Source: Candidatus Methylomirabilota bacterium (lineage in GTDB: Bacteria > Methylomirabilota > Methylomirabilia > Rokubacteriales > CSP1-6). Taken from it: a stretch of 64,000 nt of DNA. The stretch is taken from contig DASTFB010000008.1 in the NCBI GenBank assembly GCA_035709005.1, forward strand, positions 83,856-147,855. Direction: 5' to 3'. Below the pieces are notes generated by a model that was given only the letters and a program-made list of their open reading frames with translations, searched no databases and was not told the DNA's origin. Shown here piece by piece: positions 24,271 to 32,344 of this stretch; position 1 is the first letter of the stretch; each line of letters opens with the position of its first letter. The translations under genes were made by a program, and so were the position numbers.

Positions 24271-25166
24271 GAGCGGCCTCCGACCGAAGCGGGCAGCGTG
24301 GCCGAGCCGCTCCGCGACGCGGGATTGCGGCGCGACCAGCGGCCAGCGTCCACGGCAGTGAGGAAATCGAGCACGGCCCGATTGAACAGGTCGGGCTCCT
24401 CGAGGTTGATAGTGTGACCAGCCTTGGGCAGAACGACGAGCCCGGCGGTGGGAATCTTGCGCTTCATGAACACCGCGGGCTCCAGGCACGGCTCGTCCTC
24501 GTCCCCCGTCATGATCAGCGTGGGCACCTCGAGCCGCTCCAGCCGGTCGCCCAGCTCGAAGACGGACGGCCGCGTCATCTGCACGCCGCGCAGGGTGAGC
24601 GCGTGCCCGCGGGCCGAGCTCGCGGCCAGCCGCTCGTAGAACTCGCGCCAGCCCTGAGGATCCTTGTCGAGGAACTGCACGCGGCTGGGCCCCCGCGCAT
24701 AGAACTCGGCGACCACCTTCATGCCCTCCTCGTCCAGCCGCCTGGCGATGAGCGCCGAATCCTGGTGGAACCGCTCGCGCTCGGCGACCACGCTGCCGTA
24801 GCCGGCCCCCGCGACCACCAGCGACAGCGCGCGGCTCGGGTGGCGCAGGCCGAAGTGCAGCGTGGCGTAGCCGCCCATCGACAGGCCGCAGACATGGGCC
24901 CGGGCGATCCCGAGCGCGTCGAGCACGCCGCGGATGTCGTCCGCTGCCCGATCCTGGGAGTAGGCGGCCACGTCGTCCGGCACGTCCGAGGGCGGATAGC
25001 CCCGGGCGTTGTAGGCGATGGTGCGATAGCGGCGGGCGAAGAAGCGCACCTGGGGGTCCCAGCTGGCGATCTCGCCGGCGAACTCGTGGACGAACACGAG
25101 GGGTGTGCCCTGGCCGATCTCTTCGTAGTACAGGCTCACGCCGTCGTCGATGCGGACCTTCGGCAT
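24267..25166 (-). CDS. Alpha/beta-hydrolase, 3-oxoadipate enol-lactonase-like
   Basis: 299 residues. The fold is clear from V-F-V-H-E-F-A-G, nucleophile elbow G-L-S-M-G-G-Y-A, the acid in M-T-G-D-E-D-E-P and histidine in A-G-H-T-I-N. The N-terminal D-D-G-V-S-L-Y-Y-E-E-I-G-x-G-x-P-L matches the PcaD-like esterase group. The last 25 residues are a basic, Ser/Arg-rich tail of unknown role. It overlaps the CoA-transferase gene and with it forms a small catabolic unit. Confidence 0.83.
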   Translation of the reverse strand: MPKVRIDDGVSLYYEEIGQGTPLVFVHEFAGEIASWDPQVRFFARRYRTIAYNARGYPPSDVPDDVAAYSQDRAADDIRGVLDALGIARAHVCGLSMGGYATLHFGLRHPSRALSLVVAGAGYGSVVAERERFHQDSALIARRLDEEGMKVVAEFYARGPSRVQFLDKDPQGWREFYERLAASSARGHALTLRGVQMTRPSVFELGDRLERLEVPTLIMTGDEDEPCLEPAVFMKRKIPTAGLVVLPKAGHTINLEEPDLFNRAVLDFLTAVDAGRWSRRNPASRSGSATLPASVGGRS

Positions 25167-25180
25167 GGTGATCGGTCCCC

Positions 25181-25663
25181 CTACTCGGGCCAGGCGAAAT
25201 TGGCGCTGATGATGTCGAAGGTGCGCGTGCCGCCCGGCACCTGGGCGGTGACCCGATCGCCGACGTGCTTGCCGATCAGGGTGCGGGCCAGCGGGGCCAG
25301 GACGGAGATCTTGCCGCGCGCCGGATCGGCCTCGTCGGAGCCCACGATCCAGTAGCGGTACTGCTTGCCGGCCTCGTCCTCCAGCAGCACGGTGGAGCCG
25401 AAAGTGATGCGATCCCCCTCGCTGGGCGGGTCCAGCACCTCGGCCGCGCCGACCTTGCTCTCCAGCTCGGCGATCCGGCCTTCGATGAACGACTGCTTCT
25501 CCCGGGCGGCGTGGTACTCGGCGTTCTCGCTGAGATCGCCGTGCGCCCGCGCCTCGGCGATGGCCCGGGTGATGGCGGGCCGGTCCACGCGCTTGAGCCG
25601 GTCCAGCTCGGCGGCCAGCTTGTCGTACCCCGCCCGCGTCATGGGCGTGCGCTGGATCGTCAT
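25181..25663 (-). CDS. greA: Transcription elongation factor GreA/GreB
   Basis: 160 residues, the usual length. The N-terminal coiled coil starts [13 protein letters not shown] and carries the acidic tip G-D-L-S-E-N-A-E-Y, whose D/E residues hold the Mg used to cleave backtracked RNA. The C-terminal FKBP-like part has V-G-S-D-E-A-D and the P-L-A-R-T-L-I-G-K segment. It rescues stalled RNA polymerase. It reads in the same direction as ppiD upstream, with a 76-base gap. Confidence 0.95.
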   Translation of the reverse strand: MTIQRTPMTRAGYDKLAAELDRLKRVDRPAITRAIAEARAHGDLSENAEYHAAREKQSFIEGRIAELESKVGAAEVLDPPSEGDRITFGSTVLLEDEAGKQYRYWIVGSDEADPARGKISVLAPLARTLIGKHVGDRVTAQVPGGTRTFDIISANFAWPE

Positions 25664-25739
25664 GGGCGTCCTACCTTACCATGGCGCCGGGGGTCGACGA
25701 CGTCGTCCGGCCACGGGCCGTCCTCCGCGCTCGCCCCCG

Positions 25740-27635
25740 CTAGCCGCGAACGGCCGGGAGCCGCGTGGAGATGTCGATCTTCGCGTTGGTTCGGGCGGCG
25801 CCCACCCAGGCGTCCCAGGCTAGCCCCTGCTTGCGGGCCAGCAGATCGGCGGCGATCTTGTCGCGCTCGCCGGCGAGCGCCTCCATGCCGGGCGGCACGC
25901 GCTCGAGCACGCGGAGCACATAGTATCCCTGCCCGGTCTTCACCGGCTCGCTCAGCGTTCCGGCCGGCGTCCGCAACGCGACCATCATGGCGTCGCCGGG
26001 CAGCCGCTTGTCAGGGCTGCTGCGCGAGAAGCGCGCCGTCTCCCCGTAGACCGCCCCCCGCTTCTTGGCCACGGCCGCCAGGTCGGCGTCCCGGGCCTCC
26101 GCGCTCAGCCGCCTGGCCCGCGCCAGGGCGCGCACCTCGGCCTGCTCACGCTTGACGGCCGCCGCGACTTTGTCCTTGATCTCGGCCAGCGGCGGCACGG
26201 CGGACGCCAGGTGCTCGACGTGCTTGAGCACGACCCAGCCGGCGGGAGTCTTGACCGGCGTGGACACGCCGCCCTGGGCCAGCTCGAAGGCGGTGGTCTC
26301 GAGCGGATCGACGGGCGCCAGACCGGCCGGGCCCGCCGTCTGGCGGGAGATGGTGGACTCCACCGGCGTGAGGCCGAGCTTGCGGGCCTCGGCCAGGAAG
26401 TCGGTGGCCCCCCGCAGCGTGGTGCGGACCTCCTCGGCCCTGGCCCGGGCCGCCCGGTCCGCGGCCTCGTCGGCCAACCGATCTCTGATCTGCCCGGCCA
26501 CCGCCTTCAGCGGCTTCTTGCCTCCCTCGCGAACCTCCAGTGCCTTGATCGCGTGGAAGCCGAAGGGCGTGCGCACCGGCTCCGGCGAGACCTCGCCCTT
26601 CTTGAGCGCGAAGAGGGCGGTCTCGAACTGGGGCACGACCTCTCCCGCCTTGATGAAGCCGATCTCGCCGCCGCGCGGGGCCGAGCCCGGATCTTGCGAC
26701 ACCTCCCGTGCCAGCTTGGCGAAGTCCTCACCGGCCCTGGCGCGCCGGATGACGTCGGCGATCCTGGCTTTGGCCTGGTCCTCGGCCTCGCTTCCGCCCG
26801 TCTCGGCCACCCGGACCAGGACGTGGGCGGCGCGCACCTGCCGCGGCTCCTCGAACTCGGCGCCGTGCTCGGCGTAGTGCTTCTCCACGTCGGCCTCGCT
26901 CACCGCCACCCGGAAGCTCTGCGGGTGGAACGCCACGTACTGCACCCGCCGTCGCTCGGGCAGCCGGAACTCGTCCCCGTGTCCGTTGAGGTAAGCAGTG
27001 AGCTCGGCCTCGCTCGGCGTGATCTCGGCCACGAACGGCGCCAGCTCCACCAGGGCCCACGCCGCGCGGATCTGCTCCCGCTGCTCCACGAAGGCGTTGG
27101 CCACCTCGGCGTCGCTGACCCGGACGCCACTGCGGACGGCCCGCTCGACCTTGATCCGGGTCAGCCGCCGGCGCATCTCCTGCTCGAAGGCGCCCTTGCC
27201 GTAACCGCGCCGGCGCAGGACGTCCTCGTACCGCTTGAGGGTGAAGCGCCCCCCTTCGTGAAAGGCCGGGATCGCGTGGATCTGCGCGTTCAGCTCGTCG
27301 TCGCCGACCGCCAGGCCCTCGAGCTCGGCCCGCTGGGCGACCAGCGTCTCCTGCACGAGGTCGTCCACGACCTGCTGGGCCAGCCCGAACCGCTCGGCCA
27401 TCTCGGGCGAGAAGCGGTCGCGCAGGACCTGGGCGTACATGTCGAGCATCTCCTGATAGCGCCGCTGGTAGCGCTCGGTGGAGATCTCCTCGCCGTTGAC
27501 GGTGGCCACGCTGTCCCGCCCGGCGCCGTCCGGGCCCATGGCGCCGAAGATGAACAGCGACCCGATGAAGGCCGCGATGACGACGAAGAGCGCGACCTGG
27601 AGGGTCCGGCGGTAGCGGCGCATGAACGTGATCAT
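25740..27635 (-). CDS. ppiD: PpiD/SurA-like periplasmic peptidyl-prolyl isomerase, membrane-anchored
   Basis: 631 residues from ATG 27635 (ATGA overlap with the methyltransferase stop); a second ATG lies at 27623. An N-terminal anchor helix (V-A-L-F-V-V-I-A-A-F-I-G) is followed by a SurA-N type domain with the Y-Q-R-R-Y-Q-E-M-L helix, and a parvulin domain with V-R-A-A-H-V-L-V-R, D-P-G-S-A-P-R-G-G-E-I-G-F and P-V-R-T-P-F-G-F-H. A second, less conserved rotamase-like half ends the protein (V-K-T-G-Q-G-Y-Y-V). It folds newly exported proteins at the inner membrane. It follows the tRNA methyltransferase and MFS genes without gaps. Confidence 0.88.
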   Translation of the reverse strand: MITFMRRYRRTLQVALFVVIAAFIGSLFIFGAMGPDGAGRDSVATVNGEEISTERYQRRYQEMLDMYAQVLRDRFSPEMAERFGLAQQVVDDLVQETLVAQRAELEGLAVGDDELNAQIHAIPAFHEGGRFTLKRYEDVLRRRGYGKGAFEQEMRRRLTRIKVERAVRSGVRVSDAEVANAFVEQREQIRAAWALVELAPFVAEITPSEAELTAYLNGHGDEFRLPERRRVQYVAFHPQSFRVAVSEADVEKHYAEHGAEFEEPRQVRAAHVLVRVAETGGSEAEDQAKARIADVIRRARAGEDFAKLAREVSQDPGSAPRGGEIGFIKAGEVVPQFETALFALKKGEVSPEPVRTPFGFHAIKALEVREGGKKPLKAVAGQIRDRLADEAADRAARARAEEVRTTLRGATDFLAEARKLGLTPVESTISRQTAGPAGLAPVDPLETTAFELAQGGVSTPVKTPAGWVVLKHVEHLASAVPPLAEIKDKVAAAVKREQAEVRALARARRLSAEARDADLAAVAKKRGAVYGETARFSRSSPDKRLPGDAMMVALRTPAGTLSEPVKTGQGYYVLRVLERVPPGMEALAGERDKIAADLLARKQGLAWDAWVGAARTNAKIDISTRLPAVRG

Positions 27636-28447
27636 CGAGACTCCTTGCTCACGGGTTCCTCGGGGACCACCCGGCGCGCGACCGTGATGAAGCCGGTGTG
27701 GGCCACCATGCGGTGAAAGGGCCGCACCGACGACCCTTCGATGTTCCACGGGCGCATGAGCGTCTCGAACGTCTCGACCAGGGCCCAGCAGGGTTCCCGG
27801 TGCAGCGCTTCGCAGAGCTGGTGCGATTGAATGATGGTGGGGACGTAGGCCACGAAGATCCCGCCCGGCCGCAGGACGCGGGCGACCAGGGACGTGAGGG
27901 TCCACGGCTCGGGCAGATCCAGGAGCACGCGATCCACGGGAGCCTCGTCGGCGAGGCCGTCCTCCACCGGCCGCAGCCGCACGGTGAGGTTCTGCACCTC
28001 GCCCAGTCGCATGTGGATGTTGGCCAGGGCCCGGCGCGCGAACTCGTCGCGCTGCTCGTACGTCACCACGTGGCCCTCGGGACCGACGGCCCGCAGCAGG
28101 GCCAGCGTGAGCGCGCCCGAGCCGGTGCCGGCCTCCAGCACCCGGCAGCCGGGGCCAATGTCGGCCCAGAACAGGATCATGGCCAGGTCCTTGGGGTAGA
28201 TGACCTGGGCGCCCCGCGGCATCTCGAGCACGAACTCGGCCAGCGTCGGCCGCAGGGCCAGGTAGCGCAGGCCGAGCGAGCTGCGGACCCAGCTCCCCTC
28301 CGGCTGGCCGATGATGGCGTCGTGCGAGATCCATCCGCGGTCGGAATGGAAGGTCTCGGACTTGCGCAGGAACAGCAGATGGCGATTGCCGCGCTGGTCG
28401 ATCAGCAGCACCTGCTCGCCGTCCTGGAAGGGCAGCGCTTCGCTCAC
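27632..28447 (-). CDS. trmI: tRNA (adenine-58-N1)-methyltransferase, TrmI type
   Basis: 271 residues from GTG 28447, overlapping the MFS stop by GTGA. The N-terminal beta domain carries H-D-A-I-I-G and the family-typical R-P-T-L-A-E-F-V. The catalytic Rossmann core shows I-Y-P-K-D-L-A-M-I-L, A-G-T-G-S-G-A-L-T for S-adenosylmethionine and V-L-L-D-L-P-E-P-W-T for the active aspartate. It makes m1A58 in the T loop of tRNA. Coupling to ppiD and an MFS gene is presumably incidental. The product is cytoplasmic. Confidence 0.92.
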   Translation of the reverse strand: MSEALPFQDGEQVLLIDQRGNRHLLFLRKSETFHSDRGWISHDAIIGQPEGSWVRSSLGLRYLALRPTLAEFVLEMPRGAQVIYPKDLAMILFWADIGPGCRVLEAGTGSGALTLALLRAVGPEGHVVTYEQRDEFARRALANIHMRLGEVQNLTVRLRPVEDGLADEAPVDRVLLDLPEPWTLTSLVARVLRPGGIFVAYVPTIIQSHQLCEALHREPCWALVETFETLMRPWNIEGSSVRPFHRMVAHTGFITVARRVVPEEPVSKESR

Positions 28448-29667
28448 TGGCCGTGACGAGGGGCGGGCAGGGCGAGGGTCACGCCGAACGCCGCCAGCGG
28501 CATCAGCGCGCAGGTCCACAGGACCGCGGGCAGCCCCCAGTGGTCGGCGATCACGCCGAGCAGGGCCACGCCGAGCCCACCCGCGCCGATGGCGAGCCCC
28601 ACGATGAGGCCTGCCGCCATGCCGGCGTGGCGAGGCAGATAGGCCTGGCCCAGCACGACGGACACCGTGAAGCTGGACACCAGCGCCGCGCCGAAGAGTC
28701 CGAGCGCGACGAAGGCGGAGATCCCGCGGGAGACGAGAAAGAGGGCGCCCAGCGGGGCGGCGACGAGCAGCGCCCACCTCATGAGCGGTCGCGGCCCCCA
28801 GCGATCGGCCAGCGGGCCGGCGATCACCGTGCCGAGCGCGCCCGCGCCCAGGAACACGAACAGCAGCGGGCCGACCAGCCGGGGATCCGCCCCCAGGTAG
28901 TCGATGTAGTAGAAGGGGACGAACGTGATGAACCCGAGCTGGGCCCAGGAGCGGATCGTCACCATGAGCATCAGCAGCGCCATGGCCTGCGGCATGTCGA
29001 TTCCGGTCCTGACCGCGCGCGTCGCTCCCGCCGCGCCGGCGGCCGGCCGGCCGAGCACGGGCAGCGCGGCGACGAGCAGCGCTCCCATCGCGGCCGTGGG
29101 CACCAGCATGCCCAGGCTGCCGGCGAGCCCCATCCCGGCGAGCAGCGCCGTCATCACCGGCGGCCCGAGCGCGACCCCGACATTGCCGCCCAGCGAGAAC
29201 CACGAGAGCGCCGTGGCCCGGCGATCCCCGGCCACGCTGGCCGCCGTCCGATAGCCCTCCGGATGGTACGCGGCCACGCCGAGCCCCATGACGATGACGA
29301 GCAGGAGCAGCGTGCCGTACCCCGGCGCCACGCCGATGAGGCCGAGGCCCACGCCGGTCACGAGCACGGACACGGGCAGCAGCCAGCGCCGCGCGGTGCG
29401 GTCCGAGAGATAGCCGAAGACCGGCTGCACGATCGACGAGGCGATGGTGGCGGCGAGCACGATCATGCCGGCCTGCGCGTACGACAGCGCATGGGCCGCC
29501 TTGAGGAACGGCAGGATCGCGGGCAGCGAGCCCTGATTCACGTCGACCACCAGATGCCCCAGGGCCAGGAGCCCGATCAGCTTGGCGTTGGGCCGGACAC
29601 GCTCGGTATCGACGGCGAGGGTCGGCACGGCAGGCCCCAGCAGGGCCGCCGGCTTCGAATCAGCCAT
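28444..29667 (-). CDS. MFS transporter, fosmidomycin-resistance-like
   Basis: 407 residues and 12 likely membrane helices. The family segment G-H-L-V-V-D-V-N-Q-G-S-L-P-A-I-L-P in helix 1, G-Y-L-S-D-R-T-A-R-R in loop 2-3 and V-A-A-Y-H-P-E-G in helix 4 match the Fsr group of major facilitator exporters. This group exports fosmidomycin-like drugs or other small anions. The start has only 29 bases to the divergent VOC gene, so the two may share a control region. Confidence 0.85.
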   Translation of the reverse strand: MADSKPAALLGPAVPTLAVDTERVRPNAKLIGLLALGHLVVDVNQGSLPAILPFLKAAHALSYAQAGMIVLAATIASSIVQPVFGYLSDRTARRWLLPVSVLVTGVGLGLIGVAPGYGTLLLLVIVMGLGVAAYHPEGYRTAASVAGDRRATALSWFSLGGNVGVALGPPVMTALLAGMGLAGSLGMLVPTAAMGALLVAALPVLGRPAAGAAGATRAVRTGIDMPQAMALLMLMVTIRSWAQLGFITFVPFYYIDYLGADPRLVGPLLFVFLGAGALGTVIAGPLADRWGPRPLMRWALLVAAPLGALFLVSRGISAFVALGLFGAALVSSFTVSVVLGQAYLPRHAGMAAGLIVGLAIGAGGLGVALLGVIADHWGLPAVLWTCALMPLAAFGVTLALPAPRHGQ

Positions 29668-29696
29668 GACTCAGCAATGGTACACTAACCTCCGCG

Positions 29697-30116
29697 ATGG
29701 ACCCACCGTCGGCCACCCCGCCGACGTCAGTGACGATCCGCGAGCTCGGTCACGTCTCGCTCTTCGTCCGCGATCTGGAAGCCTCGCGGCGGTTCTATCA
29801 CGGGATCCTGGGGCTCGCCGAGACCGGCACCGGCAAGGGCGGGCGCATCGTCTTCTTCTCGGCGGGCCGTCATCACCACGACCTGTCCTGCGAGCTGGCG
29901 CGTGCCGAGGGGCCGGGCCCGCAGCCCAAGGGCGTCCCCGGCCTCTACCACATCGCCTTCGAGATCGGCGGGAGCCGCGAGGCGCTGGGCACGGCCCGAC
30001 GCCACGTCGAGGCCCACGGGCTCACGCCGTTCGGCGAGACGGACACCTCGTTCAGCGTGCGCGACCCCGATGGTCACGAGATCGAGCTCTACGTCGATCT
30101 CCGCGGCCTCAAGTGA
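29697..30116 (+). CDS. VOC-superfamily dioxygenase/glyoxalase-like protein (1)
   Basis: 139 residues. A single VOC domain: L-G-H-V-S-L-F-V-R-D-L-E-A-S-R-R-F-Y, F-F-S-A-G-R-H-H-H-D, Y-H-I-A-F-E-I-G and D-P-D-G-H-E-I-E-L-Y-V. Metal ligands are likely His 19, the His in Y-H-I-A and the Glu in I-E-L-Y. It resembles extradiol dioxygenase-type single-domain proteins such as those in aromatic degradation. Divergent from the MFS gene, with no other partner evident. Confidence 0.82.
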   Translation: MDPPSATPPTSVTIRELGHVSLFVRDLEASRRFYHGILGLAETGTGKGGRIVFFSAGRHHHDLSCELARAEGPGPQPKGVPGLYHIAFEIGGSREALGTARRHVEAHGLTPFGETDTSFSVRDPDGHEIELYVDLRGLK

Positions 30117-30129
30117 GGCGCCGGCGCAG

Positions 30130-30441
30130 CCAGGCCGACCCCGCCCGCGAACACCGGGCGGACCTGCGGCACCACGGCGTAGAGCAGCACTTGCCAGCGG
30201 CGAGCCCTCCAGCACGCGCGGCGGTGGGGACTATTGCCCTTCAGGTCGGCGATCGACTTGAGGCGATCGTTGCCGGCGTGGTCGGCGGGTCGGGCACGAG
30301 GTCGCGGTTCTCGTCGCAGTAGAGCGTGTCGAGCTTGCCCCCGTGGTGGGCGCACGGCTCGGCGCTGAGGGCAGTGGCGACAATGGCCAGGAGAAGGGCA
30401 GCCAGCAGCACGAGGACGAGGCCGAGGCTACGATGGGTCAT
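30130..30441 (-). pseudogene. Remnant of a phosphonate-type ABC transporter (phnD start fused to phnE fragment)
   Basis: Reading the minus strand from ATG 30441: a signal peptide with a leucine/alanine core, then G-K-L-D-T-L-Y-C-D-E-N-R-D-L-V-P-D-P-P, which is the mature start of PhnD-like phosphate/phosphonate-binding proteins. The frame stops at 30241. In another frame, K-S-I-A-D-L-K-G (30236-30268), a PhnD mid-protein motif, and W-Q-V-L-L-Y-A-V-V-P-Q-V-R-P-V-F (30143-30199), a PhnE permease motif, follow. Three pieces of two genes are thus left in order within 300 bases. This reads as deletion and frameshift decay of a phnD-phnE region. Whether 30241-30441 is still translated as a 66-residue peptide cannot be told. 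Confidence 0.6.
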
Positions 30442-30502
30442 CGCGCGTTTCCTTCGCGGGTACTGTCGTGGGGGGCACGGCACGGGTCAAGGCGCGCGGC
30501 GC

Positions 30503-31675
30503 TCAGGCGCCGAAAGCGTCGAGGCCGGTAATGTCGCGACCGATGATGAGCGTGTGGATGTCGTGGGTGCCCTCGTACGTCTTGACCGTCTCCAGATTCA
30601 TCATGTGCCGGATCACCGGGTGCTCGTCGATGATCCCGGCGGCGCCCAGGACGTCCCGGGCCCGCCGGGCCGTCTCCAGCGCCATCGCCACGTTGTTCAT
30701 CTTGGCCATGGAGACCTGCTGGGGCCGGAGCTGTCCCTGCTCCTTGAGCCGCCCCAGCTGCAGGGCGAGGAGCTGGGCCTTCGTGATCTCGGTGATCATC
30801 CACACCAGCTTCTGCTGCACGAGCTGGAAGGAGCCGATCGGCTTGTTGAACTGCACGCGCTGCTGGGCGTACTGCAGCGTCCAGTCATAGCAGGCCATGG
30901 CGGCGCCGATGGCGCCCCAGGCGATTCCGTAGCGAGCCTGATTCAGGCACGACAGCGGGCCCTTGAGCCCCTTCACGCCGGGCAGCTTGTTCTCCAGCGG
31001 GATCGCGCAGTCCTGGAAGGCGAGCTCGGAGGTGATCGAGGCCCGCATCGAGAACTTGCCGTGGATGTCGAGGGTGGAATAGCCGGGTGTCCCCCGCTCC
31101 ACCAGATAGCCGTAGATCTCGCCGTCGTCCTCCTTGGCCCACACCACGGCCACGTCGGCGATCGAGCCGTTGGTGATCCAGAGCTTCGTGCCCTGCAGCA
31201 CGTAGCGATCGCCCCGGCGGCGGGCCCGCGTCTTCATGCCGCCCGGATCGGAGCCGTGATCCGGCTCGGTGAGGCCGAAGCAGCCGATCTTCTCGCCCCG
31301 GGCCATGGCCGGCAGCCACCGCTCCTTCTGCGCCTCGCTCCCGTAGCTCCAGATCGGGTACATGACGAGGCCGCTCTGCACGGAGGCGCAGGAGCGGAGC
31401 CCCGAGTCGCCCCGCTCGAGCTCCTGCATGATCAGGCCGTAGGCCACGTGGCTGAGGCCCGCGCAGCCGTAGCCTTTGAGGGTGGCGCCGAAGACCCCCA
31501 GCTCCCCCAGCTTCGGGATCAGCTCGACGGGGAACGTGCCGGCGCGGTGGTGCTCGGTCACACGGGGCAAGAACTCCGTCTCCACCCAGTCCCGGACGGC
31601 GTCGCGCACCATGCGCTCCTCTTCGCTGTACAGCGCCTCGACCCCGTAATAGTCGACGCCGCGAAACTTCTCCAT
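30503..31675 (-). CDS. gcdH: Glutaryl-CoA dehydrogenase-type acyl-CoA dehydrogenase
   Basis: 390 residues. FAD contacts are C-F-G-L-T-E-P-D-H-G-S-D and K-L-W-I-T-N-G-S; the catalytic base is the Glu of K-T-Y-E-G-T-H-D-I-H. Arg in R-S-C-A-S-V-Q-S-G and the C-terminal I-G-R-D-I-T-G-L are the glutaryl-CoA branch marks. It oxidises and decarboxylates glutaryl-CoA to crotonyl-CoA at the end of lysine, tryptophan or benzoate breakdown. Full length, with A-R-Y-G-I-A-W-G conserved. It lies nine bases downstream of the yhhQ gene on the same strand. Confidence 0.9.
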   Translation of the reverse strand: MEKFRGVDYYGVEALYSEEERMVRDAVRDWVETEFLPRVTEHHRAGTFPVELIPKLGELGVFGATLKGYGCAGLSHVAYGLIMQELERGDSGLRSCASVQSGLVMYPIWSYGSEAQKERWLPAMARGEKIGCFGLTEPDHGSDPGGMKTRARRRGDRYVLQGTKLWITNGSIADVAVVWAKEDDGEIYGYLVERGTPGYSTLDIHGKFSMRASITSELAFQDCAIPLENKLPGVKGLKGPLSCLNQARYGIAWGAIGAAMACYDWTLQYAQQRVQFNKPIGSFQLVQQKLVWMITEITKAQLLALQLGRLKEQGQLRPQQVSMAKMNNVAMALETARRARDVLGAAGIIDEHPVIRHMMNLETVKTYEGTHDIHTLIIGRDITGLDAFGA

Positions 31676-31684
31676 CGCTGGCTC

Positions 31685-32344
31685 CTAGAGGCGGATGGGG
31701 TTGAAGTCGGTCCGGTAGTCGAAGGTATCCACGCCCTCGGCCGATTTCAACCAGCCCACCACCGTATACGTGAGCGGCGTGGCCGCCGCCTCGTAGAGGA
31801 CTTTGACGCCCCACTGGCCGGCCACGATCGTCGGCAGCAGGCCCGCCGGCACCGTGCCGGCGAAGGCCAGGGTGATGAACACGGTCGAGTCCAGGGCCTG
31901 GCCCACAACGGTGGACCCGATGGTCCGGAGCCACAGCCAGCGGCCGCCGGTGGCGACCTTGAGCTTGGCCAGCACGAAGGCGTTGGCGAACTCGCCGACC
32001 AGATAGGCGGCGAAGGAGGCGACCAGGATGCGCGGGGACTGCCCGAGGATCTCCCGGTACGCGGCCTGGCCATGCCAGAACGGGGCGGGCGGGATCGCGC
32101 CGCCGATCCAGATGGCCGCGACCATGAGGGCGTTGGCGGCGAAGCCGAGCCAGATGACCCGGCGAGCCGCCGCGTAGCCCCAGACCTCGGTCAGCACGTC
32201 GGCCAGGATGTAGGAGAGCGGGAACACGATGATGGCGACGGGCAAGACGACGCCGGCCACCGTGATGAGCTTGGCCGCGATGATGTTGGCGGTGAGCAGA
32301 CAGCTCACGAAGAACACCGCGCAGGCGGTGAAGCGCCAGCTCAT
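31685..32344 (-). CDS. yhhQ: Queuosine precursor transporter, YhhQ/VUT family
   Basis: 219 residues from ATG 32344, overlapping the lipoprotein stop by ATGA. Six hydrophobic helices. Family marks are N-I-I-A-A-K-L, F-P-L-S-Y-I-L-A-D-V-L-T-E-V-W-G-Y, and G-Q-A-L-D-S-T-V-F-I in a later helix. It imports queuine-type deazaguanines for tRNA wobble modification. The proximity to a lipoprotein and an acyl-CoA dehydrogenase gives no clue to function. The family is well defined. Confidence 0.9.
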   Translation of the reverse strand: MSWRFTACAVFFVSCLLTANIIAAKLITVAGVVLPVAIIVFPLSYILADVLTEVWGYAAARRVIWLGFAANALMVAAIWIGGAIPPAPFWHGQAAYREILGQSPRILVASFAAYLVGEFANAFVLAKLKVATGGRWLWLRTIGSTVVGQALDSTVFITLAFAGTVPAGLLPTIVAGQWGVKVLYEAAATPLTYTVVGWLKSAEGVDTFDYRTDFNPIRL

